DNA from: Russula earlei | Lineage: Eukaryota > Basidiomycota > Agaricomycetes > Russulales > Russulaceae | NCBI GenBank assembly: GCA_025769875.1 | Contig: JAGFNK010000927.1 | Span: 1 to 18,271, forward strand | DNA: 18,271 nt | Direction: 5' to 3' | In this document: piece by piece, positions 1 through 9,538 of the stretch | How the letters are laid out: every line of letters begins with the position of its first letter | Numbering within the stretch: position 1 is the first letter of the stretch | Position numbers and translations under genes: made by a program | The notes under the pieces: generated by a model | Seen by the model: the letters and a program-made list of their open reading frames with translations, nothing else | Database searches by the model: none | Told to the model about the DNA's origin: nothing

Positions 1-1316
1 GCTTGTCGTCTCGTGAGTTTTTGTTTTGTCATGAAGTATGTCAAGTTATTGTGGTCTGTCCATAGATCAATGGGGTGTGTAGCGCCCTCAAGGTAGTGTC
101 GGAAGTGCCAGAGGGACAAGACGATAGCAAGGAGTTCTTTATCGTAGATCATGTAATTTCGTTGTGCGGGGTCCAAGGATTTCGAGAAATAGGCTACTGG
201 GTGATATCTGTTAAATTCATCGGGTTGTTCCAAGATTGCACCGACTGCAAAGTCACTTGCATCGCAGATGAGTCGAAAGGGTTTCGTGTGGTTAGGTAAC
301 ATGAGGATTGGGGCCGTTGTGAATGCTTGGATTAGTTTCTGAAATGCTTGTTCTTCATCGTCTTCCCACTTGAAGGGGTGTTCTTTCTTTGTTAAGTTAA
401 ACAAGGGCCGTGCTATTCGAGAGTATTGGTGGATAAATCGTCGATAGAAGTTGCAGAATCCTAGAAATGCTTGTACTTCCGTAACATTGGTCGGAGTAGG
501 CCACTTTGTAATGCCTATTAACTTGTCTTGGTCCATGGATATTCGTCCTTGGGAGATATTGATGCCTAGGTAACTAATAGAGGTTTGTCGGAAAGCACAT
601 TTCTCTGGTTTCAAGTATAAGTCGTGGTCTTGGAGTGTTTTTAGGACCTTATGTGTCCAGTCGTCTAGTTCGTTCAAGGTTTGCGCCATGATTAGTATAT
701 CATCTAGATAAACAACCACTCGTTCAGTGGCGATGTATTTTGCTAGGATGGTGTTCATAAAGCGTTGGAAAGTGGCTGGGGCGTTGCAGAGACCAAATGT
801 CATTATCAATGGTTCGAAGAGTCCTAATGGTGTCTTGAATGCTGCGAGGTGTTCATCGCCCTCTCTGAGGCGAATATTGTTGTATCCCCATCGTACGTCA
901 AACTTGGTAAAGTATTGGGCTCCTTGGAGTTTGTCAATTAATTCAGGAATCAAGGGTAGTGGATACGCGTCTTTGACAGTTGCTGTATTCAGGGCTCTGT
1001 AGTCTTGCACTGGTCGTAGATTTCCTCCTTTCTTTTCTACAAAGAAGAATGGGCTGGCAATAGCTGCTTTTGATGGTCGGATTGTGCCTCTCTTCAAATG
1101 TTCGTCTAAGTATTCTTTTAGGGCTTGTAGTTCCTTGGGAGTAAGTCGATAAATGCCAGAATCACGTCGGGCGATCCCTGGTTTTAGATTGATTGCATGG
1201 TCCCATGGTTGGTGAGCAGGAAGGCGTTGAGAAGCTTGTTCATCGAAAACCTTTCGCCATTTCAAGAATTGGGCGGGGATAAGTTCGTCTAATGTCTTAG
1301 GGGGTGTTTCCTGCAT
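1..1316 (-). CDS. Gypsy reverse transcriptase and RNase H (pol, partial)
   Basis: An open frame with no stop runs from an ATG at 1316 to the window edge, about 438 codons. It reads as an RNA-directed DNA polymerase that would copy the element RNA inside the virus-like particle. Visible RT landmarks in order: FFFVEKKGG and LRPVQDYRALN, then FDVRWGYNNIRL, then the catalytic YLDD at 699-710 followed by ILIM. RNase H follows with DASDFAVGA (about 237-263), YDKELLAIV and TDHNNL near the edge, giving the acidic residues expected. The ATG at 1316 need not be the true start. Between the gag-protease stop (1379) and this frame the sequence stays protein-like in a third frame, so gag and pol were probably one polyprotein now split by small indels. 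YLDD and the gypsy domain order are clear. Placement in the Tf1/sushi group rests on the primer-binding site, not on a tree. Confidence 0.9.
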   Translation of the reverse strand, partial: MQETPPKTLDELIPAQFLKWRKVFDEQASQRLPAHQPWDHAINLKPGIARRDSGIYRLTPKELQALKEYLDEHLKRGTIRPSKAAIASPFFFVEKKGGNLRPVQDYRALNTATVKDAYPLPLIPELIDKLQGAQYFTKFDVRWGYNNIRLREGDEHLAAFKTPLGLFEPLIMTFGLCNAPATFQRFMNTILAKYIATERVVVYLDDILIMAQTLNELDDWTHKVLKTLQDHDLYLKPEKCAFRQTSISYLGINISQGRISMDQDKLIGITKWPTPTNVTEVQAFLGFCNFYRRFIHQYSRIARPLFNLTKKEHPFKWEDDEEQAFQKLIQAFTTAPILMLPNHTKPFRLICDASDFAVGAILEQPDEFNRYHPVAYFSKSLDPAQRNYMIYDKELLAIVLSLWHFRHYLEGATHPIDLWTDHNNLTYFMTKQKLTRRQ

Positions 1317-1378
1317 TGGCTAACTTGGTAGCTGTGGTTGATTTGGCTCTTATGTTGATTGTTATTGGGCTAAACGCA

Positions 1379-3556
1379 TCAGTGGATTTGTTCGTCAACA
1401 CATGGGTTCAATGGTCCTTCAGTATCTGGGAAGATTAGTGCAGCAATGTCCGTAAACTCGGGTTCTTCTTCTTCAGGGAAAGTAAGCGCTTGTATTTGGT
1501 AATTCCGCGTTCCAGATGCAGATGCAATGGTTATGCTTGGGTGTGTGGTAAGGCAAGTTCGGGGGCAGTTCCTCAGTGTGATTGTATCATTTGCCCAATC
1601 AATATCTGGGTTGTGGTGTCGTAGCCAATCGGTTCCTAAGATAATGTCGTGATCTCCAATGTTAGTGACAAGGAATTCTGCTTGTTCATCATGAGTGGCG
1701 CCTGTGTGCGCTTGAATGCGAAGTCTTTGGATGGTGCTAAAGCGTATTAGTCCATTGGCATTTTGTGTTCCGTCTACATTTTGTGCTGGCAAGGGTTTGA
1801 TCATAGTTCGAAGGTGCAGGTGGTGTCTTTGTGCAAATCGTTCATGGATTATCATTCCTTCTGCTCCACTGTCGAGCAGGGCTCTTGCACCGATTTCTTT
1901 GCCGCTTGTCTTCCCTACTAAGGTAACTTTCAAGGCAATGGAAGGGGAGCGAATATTCTTGGTAAAAACTTTGGGGTAATTGATTTCTCTTTGTATCGTA
2001 CTGATTTGGACCGCATCCCTCCTCGGTGCAGAAGGGGGTCCAATTAAAAATCCATAGGAGCAGATCTTGGGCGGAGGATCGAGTCTGCAAGTGTCTCTCT
2101 CCAAGTCGTTAGTGAAGCAACAGGAACGGGTTCTTCTTGCGCAGGTTCGAATGTTTTCATCTTGGATGGTTGTAGCTCTGACTGTTTGGGGGCGAGAACC
2201 TTGTCGTTGGCGTCCTTGAGCTGCTTTCTTTGCTCTGCATTGATTTGCCATATGATTCTTCTTTCCACAATAATAACAGAGATTGTTCTTGCGTCGAAAT
2301 TCTTTCTCTGCATCTGTGAGGGGTTTCCTTTCACTTCTGGATTCCCAGGGTCGTTCATTGGGCTCTCCTTGGTACAAGTTAATTTCCAATGGATTATCTG
2401 ATCCTTGAGTGTTCAATCCTCGGGCACGCACAGAGCGTCCTCCTCGAAAAGCAGTGGAGTTGTATAGGTGGAAAAGGTTGTCGAATTCTCTTGCTGCTTT
2501 GACAAGGGCTGCAAGCGTAGTTGGTGTTGGTGTGATTCCCAGTATTTTCTGATGTAAGGCCGGGTTAATGTTCTTCCTAAATGCGTACATCTTTGTTCTT
2601 TCATCGGTGGTAGCTCGTGATGCATGGTGCGACCATTTCTGGTACCATTCATTAAATGGTAGTTTCCCTTGATAATAGGTGTGCATGGTATTAGCGGAGG
2701 CCAACTCTGCTTCTGCAGGGATAAAATGATCGGCAAAGGCTTTCTTGAAGTCGTCCCATGACCCATAGTCTGCTACAGTACGAGCCATTGCCTTGGTGGT
2801 TTGTTCTCTAGCCCACGCTCCAGGCGGGTGTTCCTACTTTAAAGTGGGTCAGTGCAGCGGCAACTTTCTTGCTTTCATCTGTAAAGGAGTCGCCATTGAT
2901 GTAATAATAATTGGCCAAAGCTGCCCAAAAGGCTTCTGCGTTATCAGCCTTTCCAGTCAAAGGGTTCTGGTGCTGTTCCGACAAGGCGTGGATTGCTTGA
3001 CATGGTGGGATTCTGAGTTGTTGTAGCTGTAACAATAGGTGGGGCTGAACCTTGTAGTTGGATTCTAGTTGGAGTGAGCGTTCGAGGGACTGCTTGTGGT
3101 ACGTTGCTAGTTGTATGAGGAGTAGGGTTGTTGGGTATTGCGTCGAGTAGAAGGTCCTGGAGTGGTGCTTCGAGTGCTCTGAGCAGTTCCTAGGATAGCG
3201 GTAACTTCTTGAGGTGTTCTGGCTGAGAAATCGACTTCTCGATTGTTATAGTAAACCCAATGTCTTCTAGAACGGCTCCACTTGACTGGTCTGTCTAGGA
3301 AGAGGCCTGTGTAGTTATAGGGGTTGAAGTCTTGAACGTTTTCTGCTCCTGGGGCTGCCGCTTTAAGTTGTTCGGTGGTGACTTCGTCGTTATCGTCTTC
3401 GTATAACCAAGTGTCAGAAAGATTTCCGTGGTTGATAATAGGTGTGCCTGCAAATTTTCCTCGGTAACAGTGATCTTGGGTGTCGTAACTGAGGTTTTCA
3501 AATAGGAGTGGGATTAGATTTTCTTCTTCGTCAGTGATGTCCCTCCTAGTGCTCAT
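1379..3556 (-). pseudogene. Gag-protease polyprotein, frameshifted
   Basis: Starts at ATG 3556, eight bases after the ORF2 stop. The first block (3107-3556, 149 aa) is hydrophilic with an acidic, tryptophan-containing part. The protein-like reading then moves to another frame near 3125, again near 2950 and again near 2800, where a capsid-type domain (AEAFWAALANYYYINGDSF, then YGSWDDFKKAFADHF) becomes continuous in the 469-codon frame 1379-2788. That frame holds a CCHC zinc knuckle CYYCGKKNHMANQC at 2237-2278, for RNA packaging, and an aspartic protease ALLDSGAEGMII with DSG at 1865-1873 that would cut the polyprotein. Three small shifts before the capsid make this copy a pseudogene. In 2044-2200 another frame also reads gag-like, so a compensating pair of shifts is possible there. 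The matching part of D2 lies outside the window. Confidence 0.85.
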
Positions 3557-3560
3557 AGAT

Positions 3561-5102
3561 CTAGACGACTGTTATAGTCCAATGGCCGTTGTTCCAAGGA
3601 TATGCAATGGTGTAGGCTGGCTTTAGTCGAATGGTATCAGGGTCTTCCTTGATGTTTTCTTAATTGGATTCGGGAGTATTCTTCAGTAATGCTGCTTTGT
3701 GTTAGAACTACTCGGGTTTTCCACAGATATCCTTCGAATTCTGCTGGAGAGATGGCAAAGTCACTTATTTCCTTGGTGGGGTGCTTGTAAACTATAAAGT
3801 GTGTCAGTCGTTGATGCCAAGCTTGGGTACAATAATTCTTGAATTCAATTAACTCTCTCCTTGAACGTGTAGGTAGGTTTAATGCTAAGAAGGATTGTTC
3901 TGGTAGATAACAGTGTAAATCAGTATTCCTAAGATCGGCACTATCAGGGGATTCAACAAGGGGTGATGCAAAGGGTTGGATAGGTATGACAGGGGTAGGA
4001 ATACGATTGGTAAACAAGGGTACGTAGGCGTCAGGAGGGGTAGGAGGTAATGGTCTTTCAACAAGAAATCCTCTTGCGTTGGGAACTGTTTCTCTCTCAG
4101 GGGGTCGTTGGGATGACGCGCGTCTCCTGTGTCGAGGAGCCAGATTTATCGGAATGGGGAGATGGTAATCGCCCTGGCGTCCACAAGGTAATTCCGTCAG
4201 GAGTAGGGGGTGTGTCTGGTCGAAAGTTGCACGTGCAATACTCTGTTTTGCAGTTACACCTTGCTGTCCACGGATTTGACTCAGTATCTTCTGTGCTGGC
4301 AGACCAACGTTCTTGGCTAGTTGGGACAGTGGTCTGAATCGGTGTGAGGGGTCGAGGGGCGAGACTTGAGGCTTCTAGGATAGCTGGGACAGAATAGTAC
4401 GCAGGGGGACCAGTATATGAGGCGTCTGGGCTGGTAATTGCCCAAGGTTGATTGTAGTCTGCGTCGTATAGCCAAGAGTTAGTTTCCCAGTCAAAGGTGT
4501 TGTGTATTCCTGGTACAACAGCAAGTTGGACGTAAGATTGATTTTCCCTTTGTATTCTGTTGAGGCGTAGGTGGTAGAACTGGACGGTGAGACGGTAGTA
4601 GCTGATGTATGTCCAACCCAGATAAAACAAGCGATACCCTGTCCTTAAAGAGTGGACAATGATGTGGTGGCGTGGTTGAATGACTCTGGTCCAAAGGTTT
4701 AATTCACTAGCGCGTAAGGATTGGTAGTCGACTGGCTGTCCTTGGATGTTCTTTGCTTGAGCAAGGTGCCAATATAGTAGTTGTTGTCGTGCTGGAGGTA
4801 GGAAGTCGACTAAGGGTTTCAAGATATAGTGCGTGTTCGTCGTGGCTTAAGAGTTGTCCAAAAGGCAAGACTTCAAGGAACTCTTTAACAATAAGATGGG
4901 GGAAATCTTCGTGAGGTGGTTCAACTCCTGGTACGTCGTGTAAGTTGGTTAAAGTGGTGACAGGGAATGCGACGGAGGTCCAAGTTCGATAATGATTTAA
5001 GTTTAAGATGTGTCGAGTAATAGCGTCTTCTTCTTCGACTTCTTCTAAGGCGTATTCTCGTGGCACTTTAGTTAAAACAAGAAAAGGATCTTTATTTGAT
5101 CT
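3561..5102 (-). pseudogene. Unidentified retrotransposon ORF2 (D1 copy, frameshifted)
   Basis: Lies between ORF1 and gag. I do not recognise the family. The frame opens at 5102 after an in-frame TAA and has no early ATG; the first protein-like stretch starts after a GTG at 5066 (PREYALEE, then a Glu/Asp-rich run). An extra base near 4805, judged against D2, shifts the frame; the reading continues in 4097-4822, shifts again near 4097 to 3637-4017 and once more near 3655, ending at TAG 3561-3563. Undisrupted, it would be roughly 510 codons. It is rich in Trp, Tyr and Pro, has a cysteine cluster CNCKTEYCTC at 4229-4258, and no visible membrane segment or enzyme motif. In D2 the first 353 bases are open. 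Whether it is a separate protein or part of a long Gag precursor cannot be decided here. Confidence 0.65.
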
Positions 5103-5123
5103 TTATTGAAGCGTTACAAGGGT

Positions 5124-5143
5124 GGTTCTTACTTTTAAGAACC
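5124..5143 (-). other. Hairpin over the ORF1 stop codon
   Basis: Perfect 8-base arms GGTTCTTA and TAAGAACC flank a 4-base loop, and the ORF1 stop (5135-5137) lies inside. In D2 one terminal pair is lost (AGTTCTTA) and the loop is one base longer. Two AATAAA hexamers follow on the same strand (about 5092-5106). Confidence 0.5.
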
Positions 5144-6060
5144 GTGCGCAAGATCTATGGTTTCGAGCTGGTACCTCTCAATTATTTCGAGAGGGTTAAG
5201 GGGAATACGAGGCGTAAAGCAAAAGCGAAGTAGCTGGGGGTTAAAGCGGATGGTGTCGACTGTATAAGTCGAATAGTGACGTAGGGACACGCGGTTACTG
5301 TTCTCCTCGAAGTGTAAGTAGCCGTATGCGAAAGCGAGACGTCCGTCCAAGAAGTCGTGTACGATAGATAAGCAAAACGAGCCCTCGTAAGCAGGGCGGT
5401 AAATAGCAGGCAAGGTAAGTAGTTTCCTAAATAACGAGGTGTTAAAAATGTAAGCGATGCGTCCAAGGGGAAAGTCAGCGTCCGGGGCGTATATCCCGAC
5501 GTTGGAGCAGATGCCGAAGGGGGTGAGATTGTACTGGGTGGCAAGGGCAGTGTTGGAGGGTTCTACCGCAAAAGTGTGGACGATGCGTGCACGAAAGGCG
5601 GTAGTGAAGGTGTCTGTGAATGCGCGACGAGCTAACTGGTCTGAGGTAGGGATGCGTCCAAGGTAGTCTTGATGATTCAAGTCGTGGAGGGGACGCCACT
5701 GCTCCTGGCGACGATTGGTGGTAGGGAGGACGAAGTACTGGTGCGGATGGAAGCGAAATACTGTGCAAGGGGGGACGGTCGAGGAAGCCTTCAGGTAAGG
5801 GAGGACGGTCCGCTTGCTGTTGCTCGTTCTGCGCTGGAGGGGGAGTGCCGACAGGGACAAAGTTGTCTGGGATAGGCTGGGACAGTGGTAGGAGACGATG
5901 GGGGAGCCGTTGGGGAGTACAAGAGGCTGAGGGGTGAGGATGTGTCGACCGGGTCGATGTCTTCAGTGAGGATGCGAAGGGCGGTGCGTGGGGTAGGTTG
6001 CAGAGGAGAAGGGAGGCGCAAGGAGGTGTTAACCAAAGTGGGGGAGTTAGGAGTGGACAC
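5135..6060 (-). pseudogene. Unidentified retrotransposon ORF1 (D1 copy, two frameshifts)
   Basis: First ORF after the LTR, orthologous to the intact 307-aa ORF at 16962-17885. The start ATG at 6060 is 35 bases past the primer-binding site. Compared with D2, D1 has an extra A (plus-strand sense) at about 5882 and another at about 5767-5768, so the protein is read in three frames: 6060 to about 5882, then a middle part, then the long C-terminal part from about 5770 to the stop at 5135-5137. The C-terminal 200 residues differ from D2 at few positions. The function is unknown: the N-terminal third is Pro/Ser/Thr-rich and probably disordered, the rest looks globular and aromatic-rich, with no motif I recognise. 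Confidence 0.75.
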
Positions 6061-6094
6061 TTGAGCGTTGGCTGGTCAATACAGGGATGATGAG

Positions 6095-6104
6095 AGACTG
6101 TCCA
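6095..6104 (-). other. Primer-binding site, self-complementary type (D1)
   Basis: TGGACAGTCT on the minus strand begins two bases after the LTR end (...GTCTTGACA, 6107). It is the exact reverse complement of AGACTGTCCA inside the same LTR (6393-6402), just below the TATA box. This fits self-priming rather than tRNA priming. Confidence 0.7.
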
Positions 6105-6392
6105 GATGTCAAGACACGTACTGCTGATCACTAAGGACTCAGGAGCAGGTGGGCAGGGGTCGGAACAGATGGTACGCGGCGTAAACGGCGTTGAACAGGA
6201 GGACGAGCCAAACGACTAGAAGATACCAGATGGGGACTGGTATGTGTTGCAAGAGGCAGAGGCGAAGAGTAGAGGCCAGTGCAGCGAGGGGACTTTAAAC
6301 AAGGCGGTCGTTGAAGAGTACCTTGAAGACGAGGGAAGGCTTTAGACTGAGCAGTCGCAGGGGAGTACCCAGGAAGTGGAGAGTATCACAAA

Positions 6393-6434
6393 TGGACAGT
6401 CTGACGACTGCCATGCTTCATTGGGGCTTATATA
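6393..6434 (-). promoter_or_regulatory. LTR D1 core promoter and presumed RNA 5' end
   Basis: TATATAA on the minus strand at 6428-6434, followed 32 bases from its first T by AGACTGTCCA (6402 down to 6393). The spacing places the transcription start at or next to this motif, which is the partner of the primer-binding site. Confidence 0.65.
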
Positions 6435-6570
6435 CAGTGTACAGGGTCGATTACAAAGCACTGGGACTATTCTAGACTCTTTGGTACCATCCAATAGGAC
6501 TACAGAGGCATAAACTTGCTTGTGTCAAGTTTCAGGCTTACTGAGCGCATTACTGATCATTGTGGAGCGA

Positions 6571-6671
6571 TGACATCATTATGATGTCACTGTGGAGCGC
6601 TTAGTGAGCCTATGAGGTCACTGTGGAGTCGCTCAGTCAGCCATGATGTCATTGGAGCCTTGATGACGTCA
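6571..6671 (-). promoter_or_regulatory. Cluster of CRE/ATF-like TGACnTCA sites in D1 U3
   Basis: TGACATCA or its reverse complement occurs at 6571-6578, 6582-6589 and 6644-6651, TGAGGTCA at 6613-6620, and a perfect palindromic TGACGTCA at 6664-6671. Repeats of GCTCCACAGTGAC are interleaved. Such palindromes are typical bZIP targets. Binding is inferred. Confidence 0.5.
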
Positions 6672-6935
6672 GATGATTTATGCAACAGTTTCTAAGAGTT
6701 TGTGCCGCTGTTTCGGGTCCATGGTGGCTGAGTGGCCATGTGGCTGCCACGCGATGATTACCCGATTAGGAAACTGGTGCCTGGTCGTGTTATAGTGCCT
6801 TTGCAATAGCAATATCTTGTACCGCAGGAGGGATAGCCCAGAAAATGGAAGGGAGTCGGCAATGCAAAGTGAGAGAGGTTCTTCTTGAGTAAAATAGGAC
6901 AATCTTCGGCCAGGACTTGGCCTTGGTTCGTAACA

Positions 6936-8203
6936 GTCTTGAGCTCCACCAGGTCAATATCAAAGGGGCCTACCTTAACGGCATGCTCAACAACCAAGAA
7001 ATTCTATACATGCAACACCCCCCGGGCTACCGAGACCTGGGGGCAGGCATGCGCGTCCTACATCTCGTGAAGACACTTTATGGGCTCAAACAATCTGGGA
7101 GGCATTGGTACCAGAAACTCTCCTCCATTTTTGCCTCACTCGGTTTCAAACAGTGCTCTGTTGATCAAGCCGTGTTTTACAAATCCAGACAAGCCGGGCG
7201 TGACATAACGGTCGTCGCCGTGCATGTTGACGATTGCACAATCGCGGCGAGCAGCGAGCAACTTGTGACTGAATTCAAGGATGGCCTGCGCGAGCATGTC
7301 GAGGTCACTGACCTGGGCGAGCTCCATTGGATGCTCAGTATTGAGATCCAACGCGACCACACGGGCGGCACCATCCACATGTCGCAGCGAGCATATATTG
7401 ACTCGATCCTTCGTCGCTATCATTTAGACGAGCTCAAACCACTCTCCACACCCATGGACATACAGTCCCGCCTCACGCGCGAGCAGTCGCCAACAAGCGC
7501 GGCTGAGTCTGCCACCATGCGCGATGTACCATACTGCGAGGCCATCGGCGCCCTCAATTGGGCCGCACTTTCCACGCGCCCGGACATTGCCTTTGCAGTG
7601 GCCACCGTAGCATGGTTCGCCACAAACCCAGGCCCAGCGCACTGGCATGCAGTCAAGCGAATTTACTGTTACTTGTCTGGCACACGCGACTTGTGGCTCA
7701 CTTATGGCGAAACAAAGCGCGTCCTTGAAGGATATGTGGACGCAGATGGCAGCATGGCCGAGGATTGGCGCGCCATCTCAGGCTACACGTTCCTCATCGA
7801 CGGGGGTGCTGTCTCTTGGTCCTCAAAGTGCCAGGAGATCATTTCGCTCTCGACCACAGAGAGTGAATACGTTGCGGCCACTCACGGGATGAAGGAAGCG
7901 CTATGGCTGCGCAGCCTTATCTCAGAAGTCTTCGGCCCCCTCTCTAACGCCACCACCCTTTTCTCCGACAATCAGTCAGCTATTGCACTCACACGCGACC
8001 ATCAGTATCATGCCCGGACCAAACACATCGATGTCCGGTACCACTGGATTCGATGGGTCATCGAGCAAGGCTCTGCGCGACTCGTGTATTGCCCAACAGA
8101 TGACATGCTTGCCGACGCGCTCACCAAGGCACTCCCTTCTGTGAAGGTCAAACACTTTGCGTCAGGACTCAGCCTGTCCACAAAGCGAGGGGGAGTGTTG
8201 TAA
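6936..8203 (+). pseudogene. Copia reverse transcriptase/RNase H, 5'-truncated
   Basis: About 422 codons of copia-type RT and RNase H, open to TAA at 8201-8203. The open frame extends upstream to 6917, but those bases belong to the D1 LTR, so any start there is artefactual. Landmarks: ELHQVNIKGAYLNG, YMQHPPGYRDL, LVKTLYGLKQSGRHWYQKL, catalytic HVDD at 7223-7234 followed by CTIAAS, the C-terminal RT signature ALNWAALSTRPDIAF, then RNase H with VDADGS, STTESEYVA, LFSDNQSAI and KHIDVRYHWIR. All catalytic acids that can be seen are kept. The frame overlaps the first eight bases of the 3' LTR, as is common in copia elements. It is broken only by the D1 insertion; without it the protein might have been functional. 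Confidence 0.9.
8182..8195 (+). other. Polypurine tract of copia #1
   Basis: AAAGCGAGGGGGAG lies directly before the TGTTGTAAAA start of the 3' LTR. This is the usual place and composition for plus-strand priming; it has one C. Confidence 0.75.
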
Positions 8204-8461
8204 AATTCCCGAGCACGAGTGAACTTGATCGCGAGTGCACGAGAACGAGTGAGTTGTCCCCTCAGTCGATACATATACCTGTGCCATTAGGCCACCCTAA
8301 GTGGATCTAGCTATTTACAACAATTAGTACCTAGACTAATTAACTAGTCTGGATGTCTATTGGCTCGATCATTGTCCCATTTCTTGCATACCCTTCGTCC
8401 GCGGACTTACAGAATCTGCACCTGTTTCCTACTTATATGAGTAGACAAAATACTTACCTTC

Positions 8462-8496
8462 CCTCAGTGATCGCTTATGCACGCGAGTCACTGAGG
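8462..8496. repeat. Copia LTR leader hairpin, copy 1
   Basis: Arms CCTCAGTGA and TCACTGAGG, extended by TCGC against GCGA with one bulged base. It lies just past the TATA-like site, so it would sit near the RNA 5' end. Related copies are at 8584-8614, 10622-10654, 11331-11365 and 13502-13536. Confidence 0.6.
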
Positions 8497-8549
8497 TACG
8501 TTCCTTTAGCTACCCTTTTCTTACGTTCCACAAGAGCTCATACCTGGAT

Positions 8550-8634
8550 AGCACAGTCATTGCTTATTCAGGTAATATATCTTTAGTGATCACTTATGCA
8601 CGTGAGTCACTGAGCACAGTCATTGCTTATTCAG
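8550..8634 (+). repeat. 63-bp partial tandem duplication in copia LTR
   Basis: AGCACAGTCATTGCTTATTC plus two more bases occurs at 8550-8571 and again at 8613-8634, exactly 63 bases apart. The intervening piece carries a second copy of the leader palindrome. The 13344-13819 LTR has a single unit. Confidence 0.65.
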
Positions 8635-8744
8635 CAACCCTCGCGAGTGCGAACGTGTAGGCCTCCCTTCGGACGCGGCACTCACTCACAAAAAAACTGT
8701 CGTTTCTCTCACTCTCGTTAAACCCCATAGTTTCTACAGGTGAA

Positions 8745-8966
8745 TCACTAGGTACTTTTTGACATGGGGGCTTCATCCTCACTGTTCATTGAGATAATTA
8801 GATTTTCTGGTAGCCATAAAGCTTATCTTTTGAACCATGCATGCTATCAGTATAATTTTTGTAGTTGATGTGGTGTAATTCAGTGATCAGTAAATCATGG
8901 TGAAACACTTGGTAAGCAATAGTCATATTATTTGAGGAGCCATGGCTTCACTTTTGAAGAAAGTGA
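8745..8966 (-). pseudogene. Decayed copia gag remnant, distal part
   Basis: Minus-strand sequence that continues the gag-like reading of 9936-10110 once solo LTR A and one target duplication are ignored. Across the junction the reading is LLTDLYWVTFF, similar to the residues that follow the conserved GKGKQ motif in fungal copia Gag proteins, then SEAMAPQI. After that it is full of stops. Confidence is moderate because only short blocks are recognisable. Confidence 0.4.
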
Positions 8967-9538
8967 CCCAGTGTTATGAACCATTTCCTGGAGAGGGCCC
9001 TTGAAGGACCCTTCCTTAGAGGAAACCCAGCCTCTATGATGCCACCCTGTTCACATGGACAAAAGGGGTGAGTAGAGGTGTCCACAATATCATGCACACA
9101 TTGTTGCATGATTGATTCTAGGCACAATCAACATACAACAAGCCCTACTTAGTGGCAACCCTTCTAGCAATATAAGACAGTATTATAGGCTTCCTAAAGA
9201 CCCTTTGAGATGACCCAAAGTGCTCTACAAGAAACACTAATGAAGATACTATAGGCCCTACAATGCATTATTAGACTAACTCTAATAACCTTGGAACGAA
9301 CTATAAGGCAATACTAAGGACCTTAATAGAAGTATTAGGGTCAACTCTAAGGACCCTAATAGAACTATAAGGGGCCTTATGGACAACTCTATTCCCTGGA
9401 CCAAACCACAAGTCCTCAGATGACTGGCCCTAAACTAACTAACAGTAAATGAATCAGGTGCTTTGCACATGTACTAAGCAGTAAACACATGGACACTAAA
9501 AGGCTCTTACTCATCATTATGAGCCTTCTTACTCAGCA

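Larger units (their letters stand above)
1..6935 (-). mobile_element. Ty3/gypsy-type LTR retrotransposon, copy D1 (5' part)
   Basis: Read on the minus strand, the element starts with TGTTACGAACC at 6935 and shows, in order, a 5' LTR, a self-complementary primer-binding site, ORF1, ORF2, gag with zinc knuckle and aspartic protease, then reverse transcriptase and RNase H cut by the window edge. Integrase and the 3' LTR are outside. It is inserted in a copia reverse transcriptase gene: copia sequence begins exactly at 6936, and the possible target duplication GTCTT (6936-6940) cannot be confirmed without the other end. A second copy (D2) at 16088-18271 matches it in inverted orientation over its first 2187 bases (6935 down to 4749). 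D1 carries several single-base frameshifts, so it is probably not autonomous, although the visible RT frame is open. Confidence 0.9.
6107..6935 (-). repeat. 5' LTR of gypsy copy D1
   Basis: An 829-bp LTR beginning TGTTACGAACC (6935) and ending GTGTCTTGACA (6107), with TG...CA ends. The boundaries are set by comparison with D2 (16088-16915, 828 bp), by the abrupt start of copia sequence at 6936, and by the primer-binding site just inside. The inner end also matches the GTCTTGACA ends of solo LTRs B and C. The upstream half holds CRE-like repeats, followed by a TATA box and the presumed RNA start. Confidence 0.88.
6936..8738 (+). mobile_element. Ty1/copia retrotransposon #1, 3' part
   Basis: Copia pol sequence starts abruptly at the D1 boundary and continues through RNase H, a polypurine tract and a 543-bp 3' LTR. 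Gag, protease, integrase and the N-terminal half of RT lie beyond the D1 insertion, outside the window. The CpG content is high compared with copia #2, so this is the younger relic. Confidence 0.88.
8196..8738 (+). repeat. 3' LTR of copia #1
   Basis: 543 bp from TGTTGTAAAA to GTTTCTACA. The right end is defined by comparison with the inverted copy at 13344-13819: similarity stops after CTACA in both, and there the next bases form a primer-binding site. A weak TATA-like ACTTATATGA is at 8431-8440, followed by a long hairpin (8462-8496). An internal duplication at 8550-8634 is absent from the other copy. Confidence 0.8.

Noticed and set aside
727..1002. Plus-strand ORFs at 75-299 and 727-1002
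   Set aside because: They are antisense shadows of the gypsy RT/RNase H frame.
6678..6902. A 74-codon open frame in the D LTR, also open in D2 (about 16121-16345)
   Set aside because: It has no ATG, lies wholly upstream of the promoter in U3, and its conservation is explained by the young age of the two copies.
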